Of a DNA stretch of 64,000 nucleotides, positions 22,827 to 35,074 are shown piece after piece. Position numbers and translations under genes: made by a program. This DNA comes from Arabidopsis thaliana (Eukaryota; Streptophyta; Magnoliopsida; Brassicales; Brassicaceae): positions 25,671,835 through 25,735,834 of the forward strand of contig NC_003076.8 of assembly GCF_000001735.4 (NCBI RefSeq). The letters run 5' to 3'. Under the pieces are notes generated by a model that saw nothing but the letters and a program-made list of their open reading frames with translations, was not told the origin of the DNA and did no database searches. Each line of letters opens with the position of its first letter. Within the stretch, counting starts at the first letter, position 1.

Positions 22827-24001
22827 CTCGTCTCAAACAACACGAAAACTTTTTATTTTCTTTTTCAAATTTTCTTTTTTCTGTTTTTGTTGTTTGATTT
22901 TCCTAAACAGATGATTATGTGTTTAATAAGAAATGTAATTTACTATTAATAGTCTGGAGTGTTTTTTTTGTGGTGTTTTTTTTGTGCTAATTTTAAGGTT
23001 ATGAAATAGGATGCATGGTTTACGCCTTAAACATAGTATTATCGACGATTGGTTATGAACACAAGAAGAATATTGACCAAAAATCTGTAATTCCTACGGC
23101 CTATCAACAAAAAAAAAAGAATAAGAAGTAATTGATGATCTTTCAAATGAATGTTAAATGTTTCCAAAATAAATATATATAAATGTTACAGTTTCATCGC
23201 TAAATGGCTTGCAATTCTTGTGAAAGTCAAAGAAAATTCTAGCGGGTATCATTACAATTTACAATTTAGCCTAGAGATCATAGTATTTGTGATTACTAAA
23301 TACAAATGTGACCTTATTTACGTGGTATGTATATAATTTTTGGAATACTAAATTAAGTAAATTTTATTTATTTTCATAATAAGTTAACCACTAATCGTCT
23401 CACCTTAATCACATGAATTTGCATTAGAACAAAAAAATATTACATAAATTTTTAGGAACACACAAAAAAAAAAAAGATGAAGTATCATCGAGATAGTTTT
23501 ATGTCGCAATAGTTAAGTTTTAAACTTAATTTATTTTGTTCATTAGTAATACCTTTTAACTGTAAGATAATTTTATTAAAAATGAATTATTCGTTTGTGT
23601 TATGAAATATAAATGCTTAAATATTATCAAAAGTCATACTTTTTAATTATTATTTTCCAAATGATAAGCTTATATAATAAGTTTAATGGACCAACCCAAA
23701 ATTGTAAGGAAGTGACTTTAGTGGAATAGATACGCGATAGACTTTGACAAGAAAAAAAAAAAAAAAAAGATACGCAACAGAGTTCAATAATAAAATAAAA
23801 TAAAAACTTTCAAAGAATCAAATTCCGTTCCGAATTGATTCACATAACAACATGCATGGAAGCTTAATAACGTGGACAAATCAACATTCCACATTTTATT
23901 CTTTTCGTAGATAAGAACGAATAATATCATTCTCTTTATAAACTCATCACTCAAATGCATTTGTTGCAATTGCAAAAAGAAAACCAAAACAAAGCTCAAT
24001 C
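22827..24001. other. AT-rich intergenic region and MC3 promoter
   Basis: Very AT-rich, with several A or T runs (the longest near 23752-23769). No gene-like ORF was seen. A TATAAA at 23937-23942 lies 60 bp before the MC3 start. The left part would be the promoter of the small minus-strand ORF, where I see no convincing TATA box. Confidence 0.5.
23937..23942 (+). promoter_or_regulatory. TATA box of MC3
   Basis: TATAAA in the context CTCTTTATAAACTC, 60 bp upstream of the start codon. This implies a leader of only about 30 nt. Confidence 0.5.
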
Positions 24002-25415
24002 ATGGCTAGTCGGAGAGAAGTACGGTGCCGGTGCGGCAGACGGATGTGGGTTCAACCAGACGCCCGTACCGTCCAATGCTCAACCTGCCACACCGTCACG
24101 CAGCTCTACTCGCTAGTGGACATAGCTCGCGGTGCAAACCGCATAATTCATGGGTTTCAACAGCTACTTAGACAACACCAACCGCAACATCATGAACAAC
24201 AACAACAACAAATGATGGCTCAACCGCCACCACGGCTGCTTGAGCCTCTTCCCTCGCCGTTTGGGAAGAAGAGAGCAGTTTTATGCGGCGTGAACTATAA
24301 GGGAAAAAGTTATAGCTTGAAAGGTTGCATCAGTGATGCTAAGTCCATGAGATCTTTATTGGTTCAACAAATGGGTTTCCCTATTGACTCTATTCTCATG
24401 CTCACAGGTTTTTCGTTTTTTGTTTGTTTTCCATTTCTCTAATTAAAACTCTCTGTTTCTTTCTTCCTGATGATGAGTGTTGTGTTATTGTTGCAGAAGA
24501 TGAAGCCAGCCCGCAGAGAATACCGACGAAGAGAAACATTAGGAAGGCGATGAGATGGTTAGTTGAAGGGAACAGAGCAAGGGACTCACTAGTGTTCCAT
24601 TTCTCTGGTCATGGATCTCAGCAGAATGACTACAACGGAGACGAGATCGATGGTCAAGATGAAGCCTTGTGCCCTTTAGACCATGAAACAGAAGGAAAAA
24701 TCATTGATGACGAGATTAACCGGATACTCGTGAGGCCTCTCGTCCATGGAGCTAAGCTTCACGCTGTCATCGACGCCTGTAACAGCGGGACTGTCCTTGA
24801 TTTACCCTTCATTTGCAGGATGGAGAGGTAAACTTATAAATCATTCTGCTCACTTCTACTTAGACTGAATCTGAAAAAGAAACTTGTGGTGCGTTTGTGA
24901 AAAATCAGGAATGGTTCTTATGAATGGGAAGACCATAGATCAGTCAGAGCTTACAAAGGAACAGATGGTGGAGCAGCTTTCTGTTTCAGTGCTTGTGACG
25001 ATGATGAATCCAGTGGTTACACTCCTGTATGCTTCCATTATATCATTCATCATCATGCAACTAAGCACACATACCTCTCCGTATGTTAACTGGATCATTT
25101 CGTGCTGTTTCAGGTGTTCACGGGGAAGAACACAGGAGCCATGACTTATAGCTTCATAAAGGCGGTGAAGACAGCTGGACCAGCACCCACGTATGGCCAC
25201 CTGCTTAACCTTATGTGTTCTGCAATACGAGAGGCCCAGTCTCGCCTCGCCTTTAACGGGGACTACACAAGCTCTGATGCATCCGCGGTAAGTTAATAAA
25301 CAACTTGTATTATCTGAAACTTACATTCTGAATGATTGAATATCGTATCTCCCAGGAGCCACTGCTAACATCATCTGAGGAATTTGACGTGTACGCGACA
25401 AAGTTTGTACTCTGA
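24002..25415 (+). CDS. MC3: Type I metacaspase 3
   Basis: Five exons (24002-24407, 24497-24827, 24909-25026, 25114-25287, 25356-25415) encode 362 aa. The N-terminus has an LSD1-like zinc-finger pattern (C-R-C-G near residue 9 and C-S-T-C near 28). A Gln/His-rich linker (residues 54-70) follows, then the caspase-like p20 fold with the catalytic dyad His174 (H-F-S-G-H-G) and Cys230 (D-A-C-N-S-G). From family knowledge, type I metacaspases are Ca-dependent proteases that cut after Arg or Lys and act in cell death and stress control. The zinc-finger prodomain marks the plant type I class. Expression is reported from vascular tissue for this gene, which I recall only loosely. The 3' end faces the next gene with 373 bp between the stop codons. 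Confidence 0.95.
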
Positions 25416-25788
25416 ATGCTGTACATATGATGCTGCAAATAGCTCGGAAACGTTTCTATGTGTATGTATCATGTAATGATTATGTTGCATAGCCTCTCTC
25501 TTCTTACGAGCAATAAAGCTATGAAATAATTGATTCGCTAAGAAATTTAAAATGAAATGAAATGTGTGGAAAGTTTCACAGGAAACAAACAACCATAAGA
25601 AGTATACTTAATCCAATACACAAGGTCTATTGCTGGATTACACATGATGGACACAATTTTTCTAGTTGAAAACAACACGAGAGATACAGAAGTTTATGTA
25701 CCTTATTTACATTAGATGAGACTATTTTCATCCCGATTCCAAAAGCAGTAAAGTTTATGTTTTCTCATGATTTGAGGCTGGGACTGCA
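25416..25788. other. Convergent 3' UTRs
   Basis: This holds the two 3' ends of MC3 (plus) and the nitronate-monooxygenase-like gene (minus). No other structure was seen. Confidence 0.6.
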
Positions 25789-27111
25789 TCATGTAGTAGT
25801 AGCATTGTTGAACTTTTGGAGGATCAGAGCCTGAGCTTCTTCCACAAGACTTTTCACTACCTCTCCAGCCGGTAAAATCTCCTTGATAAGGCCTACGCTT
25901 TGGCCTGCATACATAGCCATACTCTCTAAGTCGCCTGTTGTCGTCATGTTTGGTACTGTTCCTGAAAATCTTCTTATCTCCTTTTCCTATAATGAATGTG
26001 AAGCTCCCTTAATCATCAGTGCAAGACCAAAGAAATCTCATTAAAAAAAGAAATATGCAAATGACACAACTTACAACGCCATGTATGGTGGAACGTCCAA
26101 TAATAGGTTGGTTAACTTCATTCTCATGAGCCGGAAGAGACCTCCAGTCATCAAAGAAAGGCGTCTCCAGAACACGTTGAGGCGCACCAGGCCACCTTGC
26201 TCTTCCAAATACATCCGTGTATTCGGTTTTTTCATATTCAATCAACTTCCTTTTGTATATTGGGTGTGCATAGCTTTCATGAGTCGCCACAAATCTAAGA
26301 AAACGAAGATTCTAAAAAACTCAGCCCAACAAAAAGCTAATATCAAACTTGAGAACATGTGGAACAAAAGAAGAGCACACACCTTGTGCCTAGACAGACC
26401 CCTTGAGCCCCAAGTGACAAAGCTGCAACATAACCGCGTCCATCCACAATTCCTCCAGCAGCAATAACGGGAATATCGCGTTCCCCAACTAAATCCACCA
26501 CTCTTGGCAACAATGAAAAGAGACCATCCTTGCCAATAACATGCCCACCTGCTTCACGCCCTTGGACAATAATGGCGTCTACTCCTACAGCAACAGCCTT
26601 TCTAGCTTCTTCGACATTCCCCACCTTTCAAAAGTTAACTAAGCAATAAATATAAGACAAGTTCCTTCCTTTTGGTAAACATACAAAATTAGTTACCTGA
26701 GGAATAACTTTGACACCGGCAAAGTGAGCATCATCCACAAGCTCCTGTGAACAATCACCCCAATAAAGCTGCAAGACAGCCACTTTCTCTTCTAAGATTG
26801 TCTTAATGTTCAAATCATGAGGAAACGCAAGAACAACACCGATCCCAAATGGTTTCTCTGTCAATGTCTTTGTCTTTCTTATAAGCTCTCTCAAGTAATC
26901 AGGACACTCCTGATTCATTGATTCACATAATTCAATATATCTATAAACAAAAATCAAAGAAAACGAAAAAGTTGCAATTTACCCAATCAGGACATCTGAG
27001 AAGACCAATCCCTCCTGCATTAGCGACGGCGGCTACAAGCTCTGGTCCGGAGATATCTGGTCCTAATGGCGCCTGAACTATCCCGTATTCAAACCCTAGA
27101 ATCCCTTTCAT
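25789..27111 (-). CDS. Nitronate monooxygenase-like FMN barrel protein (AT5G64250)
   Basis: Five exons (26983-27111, 26697-26909, 26383-26624, 26075-26294, 25789-25986) encode 333 aa. The start is the ATG at 27111, in front of K-G-I-L-G-F-E-Y-G. An upstream in-frame GTG is not used. The chain matches the 2-nitropropane dioxygenase / nitronate monooxygenase TIM barrel: an N-terminal P-L-G-P-D-I-S-G followed by N-A-G-G-I-G-L, the glycine-rich Q-G-R-E-A-G-G-H at 135-142 (His142 is the likely catalytic position) and the phosphate-binding A-A-G-G-I at 169-173. From family knowledge, such FMN enzymes oxidise alkyl nitronates. The plant substrate is not evident here. There is no targeting peptide, so a cytosolic or peroxisomal location is open. 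Confidence 0.92.
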
Positions 27112-28800
27112 GATTTCACTTTCCTCTGCTATAAATCTCTCTCGGTCTTCACTCTTCACATCTTCGTTTTATACAAAAAAAAACCAGAGTCGTAATCGAA
27201 TTTTACTTGGCTACCTTTTTTTATAGATAAAAAATAATTTTGTGTCGATCTTTCTAAGCAATGACGAACACATTTCGAAGCTTTTCGTCACATACTACAT
27301 CACTCCACTCTATCTATATAAACGGTTTCTGGAAACATTCATCGATCCTCTATACTCTTCGATCAGCTCACAACACACAGGATGTTCGAAATTCGAGTAA
27401 CTTTTTCCAGGAAAATTCGATTTATCGGTTATATTCTTCTTCTTAAAAGACTGTTAAGAAACTACTTTATTGGGTTTTTGATTGAAACTAATGGGCTGAG
27501 ATATTAAAAGGGCCCATTATGTTGCTCGGTTAGCTGACGTCTGACTGGGGATTTTATTATGCAACGCATTAGAACCGAATTGTACCAGAAAAATTGATAC
27601 GAAAAAACAGACAAACCGGAAATCGGAGGAGATCATTTGCATCCGGTTTCTAAGTTTATAATAAATCAATAAATTTGAACATTTGAAAAAATTATAAAAA
27701 TACAAACTCTAGCCTAACTGAAAATCAATATACTTCCAAAATCGCAAATCAGTTTTAAGATATATAACTCATTAACACCTTTTTAAACAAAATCTTTTAC
27801 GAAATTACATAAATATGGGGAAGATTCAGAGAAAGTGGACTTTTTAATCTTAGGTGGTGTTAACTGTTAAGTGTGGTTTATGACAAGTCTGGTCGTATAA
27901 TGGGGACAATACATGTATACGTAGGGGTTGGTCTTGTGACCAAATCAATAATCTGAAAAACTGGTCGGTCGGTCCACGGCAATATAAGCTATAAGTTCGT
28001 CATAAGATTGGATTAATTAATAAAAGATAATCATAATCCCAATTCAAATATCCACTTGTATAATTGTTTGTATCTATCGTTTGCAAAGATTACATATGAA
28101 AGTAGTATCTTCATCATTTGGTTATTTAGATTTAACTAAGTTTATATTACTTAGATGTAGCTAGGATTATATAATACGCGAAATAGGATTGTTTGGTTTT
28201 GTTTAAGAATTAAGATTGTATATATTTGAGTATTAATTTGAAAATTAATTGGCTATATGTGTAGTGTGGAAGATATCTCACTTTCTAAGTCTAGGAAAAT
28301 AAATATTACACAGTATGACAGTATCGTAAGTTTGGAATACGTCCGCTTCAATATGTACAGATAATTATTATTTACGAGCTAGGACTATCATTATCATCTT
28401 TTCCTATACGTCGAGTGATATAAAAGTCAAAAAAATTGGACCTTTTTCGTTTGAAATTGTTCATAAAACAAAAATTCGGGGTCGAAACTATTATGCTTAA
28501 TTATTGCTTTGTCATTTTCACTATTGAGCATGCTATTTCCGTACGAACAAGTATATCATTTGCCTTCACAAAAACTGGTGCAAGTCATAATAAAAAAACT
28601 TATCTTTTCTTGTCAACAAGTAAAATTTTTCTTTTTTAAAAAAAGAAAAAAAAGTTTTCTACTAATCTTGTTTTCCATTGTATCCAAATTTTTTTCCGTA
28701 TTACCTAGAAAATAACATAGAGAAGTACGATAAACAAGACGAGCCAAAGTGGGTCGGCACACAAAACCCCTCCCCCAGAGTCAAAAAGTTAGGAGTTGGA

Positions 28801-28862
28801 GGGGAATTAGCATTTTAACATTCTAAATATTTTAGTCGGTGAACTTTGTTGACTAATTCCCC
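28801..28862. repeat. 10-bp inverted repeat
   Basis: GGGGAATTAG at 28801-28810 is the exact reverse complement of CTAATTCCCC at 28853-28862. The spacer is 42 bp. The right arm runs directly into a CArG box. Confidence 0.85.
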
Positions 28863-28870
28863 ATATATGG
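28861..28870. promoter_or_regulatory. Perfect CArG box
   Basis: CCATATATGG fits the CC(A/T)6GG consensus bound by MADS-domain proteins. It is 3.3 kb upstream of EXL2 and 1.75 kb upstream of the minus-strand gene, so its target, if any, is unclear. Confidence 0.4.
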
Positions 28871-31800
28871 GGCATGCATAATTACTATAATCGTTATATG
28901 TGAATGGTCCCTTCAAAAATATTCAAATTCTCTTGCTTATGTAGTTATGTGTAACACATTATCGATGTACTTAGAAATCATCGAACACACATCATATTTT
29001 ATGATTTAATTAGCAAGTAGGCTGAGTTCCGTGTCAAAATCAAAGTACCTAGCCAACCATGCAATGCATTCGTTTCTAATTACTTCCCAATTTTATGAAA
29101 TCTAGCCAACTCCTTTGTTAACTAAATATCTTATTTTGACAATGTATAACAATTGCAATAAATATTCATACAAAAAACAAACAATTGCAATTAATGAGTG
29201 TGTAAGATTAATATAGGTCGGGTATATAATTGAGACGGCCTAGCGAGAGATGTCTCATAAAATGTCGCTACAAATAATTGGGACAAACATCAATAGTAGT
29301 ACACGTTTGTGTTAAGAAGACATGACGTGTCACGATGCTAAAGGATGATCGTGGGTGATATAAAGAACTAGTACGAGAAGCGCGTGGCTTTCACCAATGT
29401 TTTGTCGCTTTCCGTGCCGACTACGCAAGTTCCCATCCGCACGTGAGACTCCCCCTTTGCCTTCTCTTTTACTCCTTTTTGGAGTATTTTTTTTTTCTCT
29501 TACTATTTGATTTGATTTGATTAGATAATTTCTTTATGGGTATCAAATTCATTAATTCCGCGTTAAACAATTCTTTTTAGTAGTTTAGTAAATATTGTGA
29601 CTTAAAACACTGTCTAATAATCGTGACACTAATTATATCAGTTGGTTATATATTGTACATGTATCTTATCCAGTGACATAAACCGAAAAGGTTGAGATGA
29701 TAGATACAAGAAATGTACTGGTCCTTGTGAATTTGGAACGTCGGCCAAAAAACATAATTAACTTTTTGTTAATCGTGATACGAAACATAATTAACCTCTC
29801 ACAATTTTAAAGCTCTCCTTTAATATAAAATGATACTGTATTCACTAAATCATTCGACTAAACTAATCATTAATATAAAGTGGACATTCTTTTTAGAGCA
29901 AGTTTATCGTAAGCTAAGTCCACCATTGGCGATGTTCCTAAAATCGAAAATTACTTCTTCTTTTTTTTTTCAATTCGACGTACGCATAGTTAACCCCGAC
30001 GCTCGAACTCAATATTGTGTGTTTCAAATGTTAACAAGTCAAGTATAACGATATATAAGGTTTTTACTCGACCTAATTATACGAAATTGTTTTTACGTTC
30101 AAAGCGCAATTATATTTTTAAAGAATCAAGAGCCAAGCTAAATGATGATCAAAGTGTGTGGTTCTATCCTACCAAAAGTGACCGGTGCATCCATCCAAGT
30201 ATATACACGACAAAGTAAACTCATGTGTCACTCTTCAAAGTAAACTCATCCAAGTAACAATATTGTAACTTTTGCTATTCATTTATCACATAACTAGAGT
30301 AGAAAAATTTCACGTGAGAAGATATATTTTGTAGAGGCAGAGAGAGAGCTAAAGTGGATTACTACGAATCCTATTATGCTATTACTACGGAGTACGTCTG
30401 ACACGTGACTTATCCTTCTTTTAAGTTTTAATAAACAGTACTTGTATATGGGCCTCACATCACATACCCTCGTTTGATTTTCTATTTTTTTTATTTTTAT
30501 TTTTAGTTATGTGAGCTCCTCCACTATAGAAGAAAACATAAAAATCTTCTTTATGCCAAAAAAGATGGTAATACAAAATAAAACGTGTTTTTTTTTCTTA
30601 GTGTGGAATATATACTTTTCGTATAACTTTTTTGTTAAATCAAACCAAAAAGAGTTTTTCAAAATAAAGCAAGAGTGGACCCTGAAGATGTAAAAGGCAA
30701 TAATGGACTGTAAGAGCGTGGTTCGTACGCTACGTCGAGGCGTATCTTGCTTACTACACGACTGAACTAACTACTCGAGTGCACCCGTATATTTATATAC
30801 ATACACCTTAAGCTATAAGTATATAACTATACATAAATACACACACTGTTCTAGAGTAAAATACGTATGAATCTGTGGTCCCCACGGAGACCTAAAGGGA
30901 CCTCCCCCAAGTAAAGTTGATTATGGCACACACACGGTATCATCAACCTCTCTGTGTACCTTTCTTAAAATCAGTGGCGCCTCTATGGAAGGAAAGGAAG
31001 GAACCTTCCCTAAATAATCCCAAATCTCTTTAATTCATTTCTTAATATATAGAATTCTTTTTTTTGGTATCAGAACCGTATTATTAGAACGAGTAATGGA
31101 CTTTTCTTCTATTATATGGTCAAACAATTACTGCTCAATGTATTTGCGTATAGAGCATGTCCAATACCATGCCTCATGATGTGAGATTGCGAGGCGGAGT
31201 CAGAGAACGAGTTAAAGTGACGACGTTTTTTTTGTTTTTTTTGGGCATAGTGTAAAGTGATATTAAAATTTCATGGTTGGCAGGTGACTGAAAATAAAAA
31301 TGTGTATAGGATGTGTTTATATGCTAGACGGAAAAATAGTTACTCAACTAATACAGATCTTTATAAAGAGTATATAAGTCTATGGTTAATCATGAATGGC
31401 AATATATAAGAGTAGATGAGATTTATGTTTATATTGAAACAAGGGAAAGATATGTGTAATTGAAACAATGGCAAAATATATAGTCAAATCAAACTGGTTT
31501 CTGATAATATATGTGTTGAATCAATGTATATCTTGGTATTCAAAACCAAAACAACTACAACCAATTTCTTTAAAAAACCAGTTGATCTAATAACTACATT
31601 TTAATACTAGTAGCTATTAGCTGAATTTCATAATCAATTTCTTGCATTAAAATTTAAAGTGGGTTTTGCATTTAAACTTACTCGGTTTGTATTAATAGAC
31701 TTTCAAAGATTAAAAGAAAACTACTGCATTCAGAGAATAAAGCTATCTTACTAAACACTACTTTTAAAGTTTCTTTTTTCACTTATTAATCTTCTTTTAC

Positions 31801-32062
31801 AAATGGATCTGTCTCTCTGCATGGCAAAATATCTTACACTAATTTTATTTTCTTTGTTTGATAACAAATTTATCGGCTAAGCATCACTTAAATTTAATAC
31901 ACGTTATGAAGACTTAAACCACGTCACACTATAAGAACCTTACAGGCTGTCAAACACCCTTCCCTACCCACTCACATCTCTCCACGTGGCAATCTTTGAT
32001 ATTGACACCTTAGCCACTACAGCTGTCACACTCCTCTCTCGGTTTCAAAACAACATCTCTGG

Positions 32063-32070
32063 TATAAATA
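32063..32070 (+). promoter_or_regulatory. TATA box of EXL2
   Basis: TATAAATA lies 83 bp before the EXL2 start codon, so the leader would be about 50 nt. A G-box sits 75-80 bp further upstream. Confidence 0.65.
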
Positions 32071-32145
32071 CCTCTGTATATCTTTATAAACCCCAAATCA
32101 AAACCTCTCCTATATCTCTTCAATCTGATATAACTACCCTTCTCA

Positions 32146-33063
32146 ATGGCTTCTAATTACCGTTTTGCCATCTTCCTCACTCTCTTTTTCGCCACCGCTG
32201 GTTTCTCCGCCGCCGCGTTGGTCGAGGAGCAGCCGCTTGTTATGAAATACCACAACGGAGTTCTGTTGAAAGGTAACATCACAGTCAATCTCGTATGGTA
32301 CGGGAAATTCACACCGATCCAACGGTCCGTAATCGTCGATTTCATCCACTCGCTAAACTCCAAAGACGTTGCATCTTCCGCCGCAGTTCCTTCCGTTGCT
32401 TCGTGGTGGAAGACGACGGAGAAATACAAAGGTGGCTCTTCAACACTCGTCGTCGGGAAACAGCTTCTACTCGAGAACTATCCTCTCGGAAAATCTCTCA
32501 AAAATCCTTACCTCCGTGCTTTATCCACCAAACTTAACGGCGGTCTCCGTTCCATAACCGTCGTTCTAACGGCGAAAGATGTTACCGTCGAAAGATTCTG
32601 TATGAGCCGGTGCGGGACTCACGGATCCTCCGGTTCGAATCCCCGTCGCGCAGCTAACGGCGCGGCTTACGTATGGGTCGGGAACTCCGAGACGCAGTGC
32701 CCTGGATATTGCGCGTGGCCGTTTCACCAGCCGATTTACGGACCACAAACGCCGCCGTTAGTAGCGCCTAACGGTGACGTTGGAGTTGACGGAATGATTA
32801 TAAACCTTGCCACACTTCTAGCTAACACCGTGACGAATCCGTTTAATAACGGATATTACCAAGGCCCACCAACTGCACCGCTTGAAGCTGTGTCTGCTTG
32901 TCCTGGTATATTCGGGTCAGGTTCTTATCCGGGTTACGCGGGTCGGGTACTTGTTGACAAAACAACCGGGTCTAGTTACAACGCTCGTGGACTCGCCGGT
33001 AGGAAATATCTATTGCCGGCGATGTGGGATCCGCAGAGTTCGACGTGCAAGACTCTGGTTTGA
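32146..33063 (+). CDS. EXL2: EXORDIUM-like 2, secreted phosphate-induced family protein
   Basis: A single intronless ORF of 305 aa starts at the first ATG after the leader. Residues 1 to about 24 form a signal peptide (hydrophobic F-A-I-F-L-T-L-F-F-A, cut near S-A-A-A). The mature part matches the EXORDIUM / phosphate-responsive-1 family, with V-M-K-Y-H-N-G-V-L-L, N-L-V-W-Y-G, F-C-M-S-R-C-G and conserved cysteine pairs in the C-terminal half (C-P-G-Y-C-A-W-P and A-C-P-G-I-F-G). EXO/EXL proteins are apoplastic and connected with brassinosteroid and carbon-limited growth by family knowledge. Their biochemical activity is unknown. The sequence GGTTCGAATCC inside the ORF mimics a tRNA B box but is coding. 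Confidence 0.95.
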   Translation: MASNYRFAIFLTLFFATAGFSAAALVEEQPLVMKYHNGVLLKGNITVNLVWYGKFTPIQRSVIVDFIHSLNSKDVASSAAVPSVASWWKTTEKYKGGSSTLVVGKQLLLENYPLGKSLKNPYLRALSTKLNGGLRSITVVLTAKDVTVERFCMSRCGTHGSSGSNPRRAANGAAYVWVGNSETQCPGYCAWPFHQPIYGPQTPPLVAPNGDVGVDGMIINLATLLANTVTNPFNNGYYQGPPTAPLEAVSACPGIFGSGSYPGYAGRVLVDKTTGSSYNARGLAGRKYLLPAMWDPQSSTCKTLV

Positions 33064-34616
33064 TCCAAGGGATGTGAGTAAGACACGTGGCATAGTAGTG
33101 AGAGCGATGACGAGATCTAGACGGCATGTGTAGTCAAAATCAAGTTGCACGCGAGCGTGTGTATAAAAAAATCTTTCGGGTTTGGGTCTCGGGTTTGGAT
33201 TGTGGATAGGGCTCTCTCTTTGCTTTTTGTCGTTTTGTAATGACGTGTAAAAACTGTACTCGGAAATGTGAAGAATGCATATAAAATAATAAAAAATCAT
33301 TTTGTTTCTACTTTATCAAATTTAATAATGCATTCGGTTTTGCAGCAAGAATGATCAAAGCTTGTATTAGTACTAATTAATTTATTTAAAGGTATCTGAC
33401 CTTTTTAAAAAATGTTAGTGGGTATAGAGGATAATAATGTTATTTGTTGTATTTAATTTTGTAATAAAATTGATAACTAAAGAAAGGAAGATGTGTTGGG
33501 GCCTAGGAGACCAAATTGATTGCTTTGTAAGTACTCGTTTCATATTATTAGTAACTTTTGAATTTTTTTATGCATGATAATATGTTATCTGTAACTACAA
33601 ATCTATCCTTAACTGTTTTAATGGCGACTAAAGTTTGTTCTCTTTGAACTAAACAAATCTATCTTTATTTGTTAGGTAACAACAAATAACTAAACATTCA
33701 AATTTGGAAACTTCCGAATTCTTAAAGCAATCAAAATACCTCAAAATGGGGGTAATATTTATTATTGTCAGGTGAAAAAGTAATCTAGTGAATTTAATCA
33801 CCGAAATTCCTACAAATTTTAGTAATTTAGGTATTAAGTATTTTCTGAAAATGGTCAGTGGGGTTGGTGAAGAAGTTCTTCTCCCTTGCCTCCGTTCTTT
33901 ATGCCAAAGAAAACTTTGAAACATTTAAGTATCGAAAAGGCTCATCTAGATTCAATCAATCATTTATATGCCTTTTATTTTATTTATCAGTATGTAGCTT
34001 ATATATACTGATTTTGATCATGACATAATTTATCATGCATTCTGTATAATAATAAACCTGATTAAGTTGTAGTGGATCCGGACTTTCGGCTATATGTGGA
34101 AATAAATAAGCTAGTGACGAATTGAGGATAATGCTAAATAAAATACACTTTGTTATATCTTTTAGGGTTACGACACATATATAATAGATTTTAAATAAAA
34201 TTCGTGGCTGTGTGTATTAATGATTAGAAAATTATGTAAGCATACACTTTTTACAAGGATGTTTTGTGTAAATTTGAAATTTCCAAATTCTTATGGAATA
34301 TATTAATTTATATCCAAATGAAAATTTATTTTGATCATAAATTTTAAAGTACCTGAAATAGTTCATGTTGTCTCTATGTATTTTGGAAAAAGTACAAGGT
34401 TATTCGTATATTTAAAAACTTAATAACCGAAAAATTGGCTCACCTATATGATTGAATTCAACATGAAAATTAACAAAGGCTTTTGTTTGCTTCGGGGGTG
34501 AAAGAAAGCCTTTCTAGTTAGTTTCTATTCAACTTCAATGTTGGCCAAAAGAAGGAGGTATGCAGCAATAGGTATATACGCCAGCTTATCTGCATAAAAG
34601 CTGTATACCTTATCTG
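33064..34616. other. Intergenic between EXL2 and SF3B1
   Basis: The EXL2 3' UTR probably ends near the AATAATAAAAAATC at about 33286-33300. The rest is AT-rich with no gene-like ORF. No structured repeat was seen. Confidence 0.5.
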
Positions 34617-34619
34617 TAT

Positions 34620-34848
34620 TGGGCTTCTAATTATCTGATCAAATATGGCCACTAGAACAGACGTAGTGACCAAAATTATAATTGGGCTTATGGGCTTTGA
34701 TTACTTGAACCCAATCTATAAAAGTTATTAGCCCAAATTAAAACTTGACCCGAAGTTTAAGAACCGACTCCCCCACAATTGGTCGGTTTCAATAACTCTC
34801 CAAATCCTAAAATAATTTTTTTTTCTGGCTTCATCTGGATAAACCCTA
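34620..34848 (+). promoter_or_regulatory. SF3B1 core promoter: site II cluster, TATA and telo box
   Basis: Four site II motifs are present: TGGGCT at 34620-34625, 34683-34688 and 34691-34696, and AGCCCA at 34730-34735. TATAAAA is at 34717-34723, and a telo-box-like AAACCCTA at 34841-34848. Site II plus telo box is the usual pattern of growth-linked housekeeping genes in plants. Confidence 0.65.
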
Positions 34849-34909
34849 GTTCATCCTTTTCTCACGCTCTACCTCCCCACAATCATCCGCAGACGAGTTC
34901 CGATTACCG

Positions 34910-35030
34910 GTGAGTTATTCTCCAATCTTCGTTTCGATATACGATTCTATTCTCTCGTATTTGATTGATTCCGATTGTTTTCAATTTCGTTTTGTTTTCT
35001 TCTGATTCACTGCTTTGTTGATTTTCTCAG
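34910..35030 (+). other. Intron in the SF3B1 5' leader
   Basis: The donor ACCG|GTGAGT and the acceptor TTTTCTCAG|TTC bracket a 121-bp T-rich intron. It ends 44 bp before the start codon and is the only intron of this gene that I can see. Confidence 0.75.
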
Positions 35031-35074
35031 TTCTTTCTTTTTTTGCTGGAGAAAGCTTCGTTGAGTATCTGATA

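Larger units (their letters stand above)
27112..32145. other. Gene-poor 5-kb stretch with EXL2 upstream region
   Basis: I see no convincing protein gene in this stretch. The left 400 bp is the promoter of the minus-strand gene, with facing TGGGCT and GGGCCCA site II motifs near 27490-27515. The rest is AT-rich, with a 10-bp inverted repeat and a perfect CArG box near 28801-28870. There are also GC-richer islands at 29290-29460 (with a GATATAAAG at about 29355) and 30700-30780. A GAGCATGTCCAAT string at 31154 resembles a short motif common in plant intergenic DNA. The right end is the EXL2 promoter, with a CCACGTGG G-box at 31982-31989. ORFs of 60-70 codons here look like chance. Confidence 0.5.

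Noticed and set aside
23752..23769. A-run as a retroposon tail
   Set aside because: No GC-richer body or ORF precedes it on either strand. It looks like a simple homopolymer.
27261..27446. 61-codon plus ORF upstream of the nitronate-monooxygenase-like gene
   Set aside because: It sits in the promoter of the minus-strand gene and has Ser/His-rich, chance-like composition with no hydrophobic signal.
32631..32641. GGTTCGAATCC resembling a tRNA B box
   Set aside because: It lies inside the EXL2 reading frame. No A box or cloverleaf can be formed around it.
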